This document shows, piece by piece, positions 1 through 5,955 of a stretch of 5,955 nt of DNA. This DNA is from Candidatus Falkowbacteria bacterium CG10_big_fil_rev_8_21_14_0_10_39_9 (GTDB lineage: Bacteria; Patescibacteriota; Patescibacteriia; Patescibacteriales; UBA12465). The stretch is taken from the NCBI GenBank assembly GCA_002778645.1, contig PFAQ01000006.1:1-5955 (forward strand). The letters run 5' to 3'. A program made the translations under genes and the position numbers. Positions within the stretch are counted from its first letter, which is position 1; each line of letters starts with the position of its first letter. The notes below the pieces were generated by a model. That model saw only the letters and a program-made list of their open reading frames with translations. It did no database searches and was not told where the DNA came from.

Positions 1-267
1 AAAGAATCCTGGTCCTCGTTTGATAGTAATCTTTTTGACATCAATAATATTACCCTGAGAATCTTCATAAATTTCTAAGAGCTCATCACTGTCCGGAGCC
101 GCCTCACCTTGTTTCAGACTAGCATTAATCTTAGCCTCGAATTTTTCGACCTCATTGTCGGTCGCCAGCGGTCTTTCAATAAACTCCGACAGCGATGATT
201 TGCGCCCCTGAGAGTTTTTAGCGGACTCATCGCCGACATCAACTGTAATCGTATTTTTTTCTGGCAT
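1..267 (-). CDS. Unidentified acidic protein, N-terminal 89 residues (3' end outside window)
   Basis: An open frame starts at the ATG whose first base is 267 and runs without a stop to the left edge, giving 89 residues beginning MPEKNTITVDVGDESAK. I do not recognise the family. The visible part is hydrophilic and acid-rich, with no signal peptide or membrane segment. Residues about 38-66 (NEVEKFEAKINASLKQGE and the stretch after it) look helical. Residues about 66-84 (IYEDSQGNIIDVKKITIKR) look like a beta hairpin, and a basic Gly/Pro turn follows at the edge. This start is the only ATG near the upstream stop and follows the DUF4012 gene by 29 bp on the same strand, so the gene is probably the last visible member of the same operon. 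No Shine-Dalgarno sequence precedes it; the leader is entirely A/T. That it is coding is likely from the unbroken frame and compact context; its function is unknown. Confidence 0.75.
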   Translation of the reverse strand, partial: MPEKNTITVDVGDESAKNSQGRKSSLSEFIERPLATDNEVEKFEAKINASLKQGEAAPDSDELLEIYEDSQGNIIDVKKITIKRGPGFF

Positions 268-296
268 ATAAATAAATTTATTTATTAATAATTTAA
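268..296. other. All-A/T intergenic spacer with an 18-bp perfect palindrome
   Basis: The 29 bp between the DUF4012 stop codon and the next start contain only A and T. Positions 268-285 form a perfect palindrome (ATAAATAAA followed by its complement), ending directly at the downstream ATG. It has no G-C pairs, so any hairpin would be weak and it does not look like an intrinsic terminator. An unstructured A/T leader is compatible with Shine-Dalgarno-independent translation. A weak promoter here cannot be excluded, but no convincing -35/-10 pair is visible. Confidence 0.4.
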
Positions 297-2876
297 TTAT
301 GGTTTAATTAAAATCTTGTAATATTTGTCACTCGTCAAAGATTCCTGTAACTTCCAACCATTAGCTATTATACCTAAATTATCAGGATATTTCCAGAAAA
401 TTTGCCCAAAATTACTATAGGACAAAGAACTCAAATAGGCACTAGCCTTAGCCCCGGGCTGTTTCTGGACTAAAAGCGAATAATCATAGACGGTTGGTTC
501 TTGCTTAAACAGCCGGTTAATCCTAGCAATCAAATCGGTTTTAGGCTCCTGGAGCTTCAATTTAAAGGGCAAACGATACCTCAAGGTAACAATAGTGCTC
601 TTTCCTGGATCCACCATGCTCCAATTAGCAAAAACAGTTTTACCGCTCTCCGTATAAATTTTAGTACCACTAATCGGCTCCACCGTAGCTTGGCCCTCAG
701 TTTTACTCAAAGTCTCATTTTGCACCCAGCTCGGATCCGGACTTTCAAAATATTTGGCATCCGGAGCACTCCACCCACTCGACTCCAAGAGCTCACTGCC
801 GAGCGGCACATAAATCCGCATCCAATCAACATTACGCACTCCAGTAAACGGTTCATTGCGCAGACCCTGATGAGCTCGAATGATAATCAAATTATCAACG
901 ATAGAACCATCAGCGCGGATTTCGATTTGATGATTAATGCTTTCCCCCACCATCCGATCACTTTTACCACCAGCAATATTAGTATTGACCACTGACAGAT
1001 AATCATTGGGGGCAGACTTTATTTTTCCGGCCCAAGAATTACTAATCATCTTTTGCTCCAGCTTAGGATCAGTAAAATAAAACATCATCTGTTTCTCGCT
1101 CAAACTACTATCGGCAATTTTTAGTAGTCCCAATAAATTTTGTTTATCGAGTTTTGTTGGTAGAATCCGCAGAATCTCATCCATCAAGTCGCCAATAATT
1201 GCTTTGGGCTTATTCTGATCTTTGGTGGCCAGCAAAGTCTCATTGTCTTTGACCACTGGGCTTAACTTCTGTCCTAAGTCACTCGAAGAAGCATAGGTTT
1301 TGGGATTACCAGTTTTTTCAATAATGCCTTGGGTTACTTCCCAAAAATTATCCGTCGTAATAACCACACCATATTTTTCCTTCAGATCAATCGGACCAGT
1401 GACGGTGAGTAATCGTTCAATCACAGTTGGGGTAAAGGTAATGACGCCATCAACACTGGGACCATCACTCTTCTCCAAAAACCACATTAGATTCTTGGCG
1501 GATAATTCCCAATCAGACCACCAATTAGCGTCCCAAAAATGCCAGAGCGGATTAACCAACCAGAGAGGCTGAGGCGCCGCCATCAAAACTCTCAGCCCGC
1601 CTGAAGTATCGTAGGAGCCGCCACCCGGCACTTCAATATTTTTTATCTTCCCTTCTTTCAAGTCAATTAAAGCATAACTACCGACGAAACCACCGGAAGC
1701 CCGCAGTTCATTATTATTTTGAAATACTAATAGATATCGTTTGTCCTTGTTAGCTCCCAAAAAATCGTCCAGCCCCACCGCCAAAAACACAAAAGTACTG
1801 AGGCCTTTTTCCAAAACTAGCGATTTCGATTTGAGGTCGGTAAATTTCGCTTGATAGTCTACGGGCAGAGCTTCAATCCTAATAGTCTCCAAAATTTGAT
1901 TCAATTCCTTGGTATCAGAAATAGCACTGCGACCGTAGAGGATAAAGTTTTGCAGGCGCGGACCAATCGGCTCATTCATCTGACCGCTTCCCACCAAACT
2001 ATCCACCGCCAAAGTCAAATTACTTCCCAGACGAGCACTAGTTTCTCCGGCAGCCAAAAGCTTCTTGCTCTGCGCCGCTAATTTCATTTTTTCATCGCCC
2101 GATAAAGAAGCCAGGGCAAAAACTAACTCATCAATTTCTTTGAGCTGCTCCTGAGCTTTAACAAAATCAATTCCAGCCTGACTAAAGTTTTGACTAGCGC
2201 CAGCCAGGTTAAAGCTTCCAGCCGATTCTGAGGCCATGATCATTCTCTCTACTCCCGATTGAGAACGACCAATGAGACTTTCCTGCCAAGATGTTAGGTT
2301 CAAGATTTGATAGTAGGTCAAAACTTTAAAAGGAATAATAATTAACAGTAGAATTAAAACAAAAGAAGATATGGCGCGCCACTTTTTAACCTTGACTGCC
2401 GGCTCGCTGGGTTCAATTACTACTTGCGGAAGAGCCCAACGAATCATATCTAAAGTGGCACTAGACTCTGGAGATTTGGCCCTAGGTTTAAATTTAAACC
2501 TAGGGAAAGTAATCCGCAGTGATTTTATTTTATTTAATTTATTTTTTAGATAATTAAACTGAGGTCGAGGTAAATTGATTCCGCGGAACTGGCGCTTAAC
2601 AAAAACTAGAGAATAATAAATTAGGCGATAAAGCGGATAGAATAACATTTGCTTCATCTTCTCGTGATGAAAATTAAATAACTCCCGCTTGATCTTGGGT
2701 TTTGCTAAAAAGCCGGCAGTTTTATCCGCCACTGGAGCTGATTCTGGAATGCTATTTTCAACTTCAACTACTGGAGCCGCATCGGTCTTGAGATTAACCA
2801 CAAAAGACGACTGCTCAGGCACTAGTCGTCCATCATCAATGACATTAATTTTAAGTTGATGCTTCTTAATCCCCAT
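297..2876 (-). CDS. DUF4012 domain-containing membrane-anchored protein
   Basis: This 859-residue protein carries the hallmarks of DUF4012, a family of unknown biochemical function common in Patescibacteria and some Gram-positive bacteria, often next to polysaccharide genes. Residues 1-165 are a long basic, proline-containing N-terminal region, probably cytoplasmic. One strong membrane helix lies at about 168-187 (SFVLILLLIIIPFKVL), so about 670 residues should be outside the membrane. A helical stretch covers about 195-365. The DUF4012 core begins with KRYLLVFQNNNELRASGGF (379-397), followed by a Gly-rich turn (417-427), a Trp-rich segment with DANWWSDWELSA (449-460), and DGVITFTPTVIERLLTVTGP (476-495). 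The C-terminal part (about 640-859) looks beta-rich and includes YSLLVQKQPG (799-808), a typical family ending. The start codon lies within the end of the glycosyltransferase gene (11-bp overlap), suggesting translational coupling; no ribosome binding site is evident. A role in envelope polysaccharide assembly or display is inferred from context only. Confidence 0.92.
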   Translation of the reverse strand: MGIKKHQLKINVIDDGRLVPEQSSFVVNLKTDAAPVVEVENSIPESAPVADKTAGFLAKPKIKRELFNFHHEKMKQMLFYPLYRLIYYSLVFVKRQFRGINLPRPQFNYLKNKLNKIKSLRITFPRFKFKPRAKSPESSATLDMIRWALPQVVIEPSEPAVKVKKWRAISSFVLILLLIIIPFKVLTYYQILNLTSWQESLIGRSQSGVERMIMASESAGSFNLAGASQNFSQAGIDFVKAQEQLKEIDELVFALASLSGDEKMKLAAQSKKLLAAGETSARLGSNLTLAVDSLVGSGQMNEPIGPRLQNFILYGRSAISDTKELNQILETIRIEALPVDYQAKFTDLKSKSLVLEKGLSTFVFLAVGLDDFLGANKDKRYLLVFQNNNELRASGGFVGSYALIDLKEGKIKNIEVPGGGSYDTSGGLRVLMAAPQPLWLVNPLWHFWDANWWSDWELSAKNLMWFLEKSDGPSVDGVITFTPTVIERLLTVTGPIDLKEKYGVVITTDNFWEVTQGIIEKTGNPKTYASSSDLGQKLSPVVKDNETLLATKDQNKPKAIIGDLMDEILRILPTKLDKQNLLGLLKIADSSLSEKQMMFYFTDPKLEQKMISNSWAGKIKSAPNDYLSVVNTNIAGGKSDRMVGESINHQIEIRADGSIVDNLIIIRAHQGLRNEPFTGVRNVDWMRIYVPLGSELLESSGWSAPDAKYFESPDPSWVQNETLSKTEGQATVEPISGTKIYTESGKTVFANWSMVDPGKSTIVTLRYRLPFKLKLQEPKTDLIARINRLFKQEPTVYDYSLLVQKQPGAKASAYLSSLSYSNFGQIFWKYPDNLGIIANGWKLQESLTSDKYYKILIKP
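2480..2505. repeat. Perfect 26-bp palindrome inside the DUF4012 gene
   Basis: The two halves match at all 13 positions about a centre between 2492 and 2493, with no spacer. On the coding strand the core reads CCTAGG, TTTAAA, TTTAAA, CCTAGG, encoding Pro-Arg-Phe-Lys-Phe-Lys-Pro-Arg (residues 125-132). Every pair of codons is itself self-complementary, so the peptide reads symmetrically in units of two residues. One more C/G pair extends the match on each side. It sits in the basic cytoplasmic region before the membrane helix. No T-run follows on either strand, so it is not a terminator. It could be a low-complexity coding coincidence, a protein-binding site or a small inserted palindrome. Confidence 0.9.
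2866..2876 (-). promoter_or_regulatory. 11-bp gene overlap, probable translational coupling
   Basis: The DUF4012 start codon (2876-2874) lies upstream of the glycosyltransferase stop codon (2868-2866) in a different frame. The shared sequence on the coding strand is ATGGGGATTAA. There is no Shine-Dalgarno motif in the preceding bases, so ribosomes finishing the glycosyltransferase probably help initiate DUF4012. The coupling is inferred from geometry. Confidence 0.5.
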
Positions 2877-4059
2877 ACAAAACTAATTGATATATTTTAT
2901 AAGTCGCATAAGCACATTCCCACCAATTATATTTTTTGGCCTGTTCATAACCCTTATGAACTAGACCCTCTCGCAAATCCGCGCTAGAGAGCATAGCTTC
3001 AATTGCCGCCTCCATCTGAGTATCAGACTCGGGATTAAAATAAGACGCGGCCTCACCCAGAATCTCTGGCATGCTGGATTTGTTAGAACTTAGAACCGGA
3101 CACCCTTTGGCCATAGCCTCAAGTGGTGGCAAACCAAAGCCCTCATAAAGTGAAGGAAAAACGTAAAACAAAGCGCGCTTGAAAAGCACTTCCAGTTCAG
3201 TATCCGGGACATAACCCGGAAAGATAATGGGGCTTTCAGCTTGGTTCTCCTGATATAAATTTAAAGACCGCGCATAAGTTTTTACTCGTTCATAAAAATA
3301 ATCACTCTTCCCTACCAGCACCAGACGTAAATGCGGACATTTCTTCAGAACCTGAAAGAAGACTCGCACCAGTCCCTCTAAATTCTTGTGGGGATAGGCA
3401 TTGCCAATATAGAGCAGAAAATTATCTTTGATTTTATAACGCTCTAGAGTGCCTTCTTCATCTAGTTTTTGAACAAACAACGTATCATGCCCCTTAGCTA
3501 AGTTAGCGACGCCCTCATAGGTCACCACAATTTTACTGGGACTAACATGAAATTGATCGATAATATCATTTTTGGTAAATTCCGAAACGGTGATAATTTT
3601 CTGCGACCGTTTCAGGGCCAACCAAATCACCAAACGATAGGCTAAGTTTTTTAGCTTATAAATCACCGGACTCAAAGTAGTAGCTCGGACAGTCGGAAAT
3701 TTAGTTAAGATTAAATCATGAACGGTGACAATAAATTTATTAAAAATAAAAATGGGCACGTTGAAATGGGGAAAATGAATCAAATCTAAGCGCTCTTTTT
3801 TGAGATAGAATGGAAATAGTAATTGCTCCTTCAAAGTATACCAACGGATATTAACCTTAAGCTTCTTGACGCGACTAAGATTATTTGGAGCTATTAAGAA
3901 TTCATCAAAATTATCCGGACTCAAAAAAATTACATAGTCATTATCTACGTCGATATTGATAATATTATCCACAATTTCTTGGGTATAACGGCCCAAGCCC
4001 TTTCCCAGGGGACCATAAAAGCGAGCATCAATTCCAATTCTCTTTTTCTGTTTAACCAT
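2866..4059 (-). CDS. Glycosyltransferase family 4 (GT-B fold), mannosyltransferase-like
   Basis: This 397-residue protein has the length and motif order of a GT4 enzyme, which transfers a sugar from a nucleotide-sugar donor with retention of configuration. The N-terminal Rossmann half starts with RIGIDARF (7-14), a glycine loop GLGRYTQEIV (21-30) and VTVHDL (111-116). The hinge carries ITVSEFTKNDI (156-166). The donor-binding half contains LLYIGNAYPHKNLEGLV (215-231), FPGYVPDTEL (280-289), and the EX7E catalytic/donor-binding motif EGFGLPPLE with Glu306 and Glu314, followed by GCPVLSSNKSSMPEILGEAA (319-338). No membrane helix is visible, so it is probably cytosolic or peripheral. The overall pattern is closest to mannosyltransferase-type GT4 enzymes of O-antigen or exopolysaccharide pathways, but donor and acceptor cannot be read from sequence. 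It starts 12 bp after the DUF475 gene without an evident ribosome binding site and overlaps the DUF4012 gene, so a shared envelope-polysaccharide role is likely. Confidence 0.95.
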   Translation of the reverse strand: MVKQKKRIGIDARFYGPLGKGLGRYTQEIVDNIINIDVDNDYVIFLSPDNFDEFLIAPNNLSRVKKLKVNIRWYTLKEQLLFPFYLKKERLDLIHFPHFNVPIFIFNKFIVTVHDLILTKFPTVRATTLSPVIYKLKNLAYRLVIWLALKRSQKIITVSEFTKNDIIDQFHVSPSKIVVTYEGVANLAKGHDTLFVQKLDEEGTLERYKIKDNFLLYIGNAYPHKNLEGLVRVFFQVLKKCPHLRLVLVGKSDYFYERVKTYARSLNLYQENQAESPIIFPGYVPDTELEVLFKRALFYVFPSLYEGFGLPPLEAMAKGCPVLSSNKSSMPEILGEAASYFNPESDTQMEAAIEAMLSSADLREGLVHKGYEQAKKYNWWECAYATYKIYQLVLYGD

Positions 4060-4071
4060 AATAATTTTGGT

Positions 4072-4995
4072 CTAAATAGTCTTAGTTTGGCGCAATTCCC
4101 TAATCGACAACCCTAAAAAAATCGCAATTAATATCAACATATTCAAAGGAGCTAACCAAAAAGGATATTCCTTGCCAAAACTCTCAGCCACCATTAAAGT
4201 GCCCAGCATACCAATGGAGTACATAGCGCCATTCTTTAGATAGGCGAATTTGGAAATCAAATTAATTCCCTTAATGGTAAATTCTCGGGTGATAAAAGCC
4301 CCCAAACCATTACCTAAAAGAATCAGAGGAACACTCAAGGTAAAAGCGAAGGCTCCAATGACACCGTCAATGGAAAAACTAGCATCTAATATTTCTAAAT
4401 ATAAAATTTTACTCCAGGCACTCATACTATGCGAGGTCAGCATCTTCTTTTCCTGTTCCTCAGCATTTTTCTTAAAACCATCAGTAATAAAAAAGGCGGC
4501 AATACCAATAGTAGCCGCTAAAGCGAGAGTCGGATTAATCTTTAAAGAAATGTAAACCACAGCTACGGTAAAGATGGAGGACGCGGCATAAAACCAAACT
4601 CCTTGACGATGAATAAATCCTTCCACTAAAAAAGCATACTTCTTCTCTTCCAGAAACAACCAAGATAAAAAAACAAAAAATAAATAAGACCCACCACCCA
4701 ACAGTAATAATGGTTTAGAGGCTACTAAATATTCTTTGATCTGGGGATCATTGGAGAAAACTGCTGTCATTACCCCGCCAATAGTGAGAGCTGGATTAGC
4801 CATCCAAACTATCAGAAATGGCAAAATACCACGAACGACAAAAACAGCGAACAACAAACCCCAAAATAAAAATATCTTCCGATATTTCTCGGGCAGGGTT
4901 TTAAGGACATGGGCATTAACAATAGCGTTATCCACACTACTAATAATTTCAAATATCGCCAAGCCCAAAACTACTACAAAAAAATTCCACAACAT
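4072..4995 (-). CDS. DUF475 / TerC-superfamily integral membrane protein
   Basis: The 307-residue product is very hydrophobic, with about seven or eight membrane segments (roughly 3-19, 41-65, 95-115, 135-151, 156-172, 213-236, 254-271 and 278-297). It has the two half-repeat signatures of the TerC/DUF475 group: FEIISSVDNAIVNA (15-28) near the N-terminus and EILDASFSIDGVIGAFAF (201-218) in the second half. The acidic residues Glu16, Asp22, Glu201, Asp204 and Asp210 lie within or next to membrane helices and are candidate metal ligands. TerC relatives such as Alx/MntY-type proteins and Bacillus YceF/YkoY are linked to manganese export or to metallation of secreted enzymes; DUF475 itself has no settled function, so metal transport is an inference. 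A charged cytoplasmic loop (about 173-195, KKNAEEQEKK) separates the halves. The gene begins 19 bp after the upstream gene and ends 12 bp before the glycosyltransferase. Only a weak GGA lies upstream of the ATG. The gene is intact. Confidence 0.9.
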   Translation of the reverse strand: MLWNFFVVVLGLAIFEIISSVDNAIVNAHVLKTLPEKYRKIFLFWGLLFAVFVVRGILPFLIVWMANPALTIGGVMTAVFSNDPQIKEYLVASKPLLLLGGGSYLFFVFLSWLFLEEKKYAFLVEGFIHRQGVWFYAASSIFTVAVVYISLKINPTLALAATIGIAAFFITDGFKKNAEEQEKKMLTSHSMSAWSKILYLEILDASFSIDGVIGAFAFTLSVPLILLGNGLGAFITREFTIKGINLISKFAYLKNGAMYSIGMLGTLMVAESFGKEYPFWLAPLNMLILIAIFLGLSIRELRQTKTI

Positions 4996-5014
4996 AATAT
5001 ATCCAAAAAATTAA

Positions 5015-5955
5015 TTAACCAAAAGGCAAATTGGTGGGTGGTCCAGCTGGTTTCGAGTCAGTTACCTCCTCCTTGGGAACCGGATTATTATTAACCAGTT
5101 TTTTTTCATCGAGTGAATAAATTGGCTCCAAAAGCTCTTGAAAAGTCGTTATACTGTCATCTGTCGGCAAAGACAAAGGCGGTTTAGCCTTCTTCATTGG
5201 AGCCTTCTGAATAAACGGCGCCTTAGTAGTAGCTTCCAGTGGAAAATGCCAAATACTAGCCAACTCAGCAATATTATAAATTCCCGGAATGCGGCCAGCG
5301 CTAACATCTCGATTGATATAGTTATTAACAATCTTAGTCTTTTTCTGATTGAGTCGCTTCACCCGAGCAAAATAAGCCGTACTAGTAGCTGTATATTTCA
5401 TGTCCGGCTTAAAACTATTTAAATCCAAGGCCGCAAATTGCTTGATATAACCCACAAAACCACTGGCCACTTTCTTGGGCATATAAACTTCTTTTTTGGC
5501 GATATAGACAGTTCGTAATTTAGCCAAGAAGCCTAATTTAGAAATTTTTTCATGTAAAGCCTCAACTTGTTTCTTCTGTTTTGGTTTTAACTCCACCATT
5601 GACAAGGGCTTGAAATCTTTTTCCTTATCCTCAATATCGCCCCACAGACTATAAATAGCCTCACTGATTTGAGTGATAACAGCAACAATAAAATCTACCA
5701 CCTTATTAGGAAAACTGGCTACGGGCTTCTTGCCCACAATCTTTTCGACTTCAGCATCAGCCTCCTTGACCCATTCGAAATCGGTTGGGACAATCAAAAT
5801 CTGGAACCAAAGCTGTTCCCCGCGCTGTAAGCTACTACATAAATCCATCAAGCTGGCCATCGGATCCTTGTAATAAGTTTCATCCGGACCTAATTTATGC
5901 TCAAACTCTTCATAGAGCTTAATCGGAAACATTTGGTTGGCCACCTGGATAAACT
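5015..5955 (-). CDS. C-terminal part of a Patescibacteria VirB4/TraG-associated (DUF8128-like) protein, no ATPase domain
   Basis: The frame is open to the right edge. A GTG at 5944 could be read as a start, but in-frame codons for Phe-Ile-Gln precede it and the text from MFPIKLYEEFEH onward reads as the middle of a domain, so I treat the gene as 5'-truncated. Numbering from that GTG, residues 5-60 contain YKDPMASLMDLCSSLQRGEQ (25-44) followed by LWFQILIVPT (45-54). Residues about 222-262 contain IYNIAELASIWHFPLEATTK (222-241) and AKPPLSLPTD (253-262). From memory, both blocks resemble the module in front of the P-loop ATPase in large VirB4/TraG/HerA-like proteins of Patescibacteria. Those proteins usually continue into the ATPase; this one ends about 47 residues later with a Pro/Asn-rich, probably disordered tail (LPFG at the C-terminus). 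The middle (about 115-215) is Lys-rich and helical. A role in a membrane-bound secretion or DNA-transfer complex is inferred. The domain name is given from recollection and is the least certain part. Confidence 0.72.
   Translation of the reverse strand, partial: FIQVANQMFPIKLYEEFEHKLGPDETYYKDPMASLMDLCSSLQRGEQLWFQILIVPTDFEWVKEADAEVEKIVGKKPVASFPNKVVDFIVAVITQISEAIYSLWGDIEDKEKDFKPLSMVELKPKQKKQVEALHEKISKLGFLAKLRTVYIAKKEVYMPKKVASGFVGYIKQFAALDLNSFKPDMKYTATSTAYFARVKRLNQKKTKIVNNYINRDVSAGRIPGIYNIAELASIWHFPLEATTKAPFIQKAPMKKAKPPLSLPTDDSITTFQELLEPIYSLDEKKLVNNNPVPKEEVTDSKPAGPPTNLPFG

Noticed and set aside
268..285. A/T palindrome as a transcription terminator
   Set aside because: It has no G-C pairs to make a stable stem, and it abuts the next start codon in the same operon.
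501..995. Plus-strand open frame of 164 codons opposite the DUF4012 gene
   Set aside because: It lies wholly inside a gene with clear family motifs on the other strand, and its translation (Ser/Thr/His/Ile-rich) shows no domain. The other plus-strand frames are rejected for the same reason.
3203..3220. Inverted repeat TCCGGG-6 nt-CCCGGA
   Set aside because: It falls in the glycosyltransferase codons for FPGYVPD, a conserved motif, and has no T-run after it. The coding sequence explains it.
5942..5944. GTG as the true start of the right-edge gene
   Set aside because: The frame continues upstream to the window edge without a stop, no ribosome binding site is seen, and the sequence begins in mid-domain, so a truncated gene is more likely.
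297..5955. Recoding of TGA (as Gly), known in some Patescibacteria
   Set aside because: No in-frame TGA occurs in the four long genes although glycine is common in them, and tryptophan is encoded by TGG. The standard bacterial code fits.

Overview
The window looks like chromosomal DNA from an uncultivated Patescibacteria (Candidate Phyla Radiation) bacterium, possibly of the Parcubacteria/Microgenomates type. Three things suggest this. The DUF4012 protein and the protein at the right edge belong to families found largely in these genomes. The DNA is moderately AT-rich and very tightly packed. None of the visible start codons has a clear Shine-Dalgarno sequence. The lineage is inferred from protein families read by eye; no marker gene is present. 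The complete genes end in TAA or TAG and contain no in-frame TGA, so the ordinary bacterial code applies.

All five genes lie on the minus strand and are transcribed from the right edge towards the left. In that order they are: (1) a 5'-truncated gene (5015-5955) for a protein resembling the non-ATPase module that precedes VirB4/TraG/HerA-type ATPases in Patescibacteria; (2) a DUF475 membrane protein of the TerC superfamily (4072-4995); (3) a GT4 glycosyltransferase (2866-4059); (4) a large DUF4012 membrane-anchored protein (297-2876); (5) the N-terminus of an unidentified acidic protein (1-267) that runs off the left edge. The gaps are 19, 12, -11 (overlap) and 29 bp, so one polycistronic unit is likely. 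No promoter or terminator can be recognised inside the window.

The glycosyltransferase and the DUF4012 gene overlap, which suggests a coupled role in making or displaying a surface polysaccharide. The DUF475 protein is a probable metal-ion transporter-like membrane protein. The right-edge protein suggests a membrane-associated secretion or DNA-transfer type complex. The whole resembles a cell-envelope operon.

The most unusual DNA-level feature is a perfect 26-bp palindrome inside the DUF4012 coding region (2480-2505). It is built entirely from self-complementary pairs of codons. No RNA genes, CRISPR arrays, insertion sequences or phage genes were found. There is no gene-free stretch longer than 29 bp.
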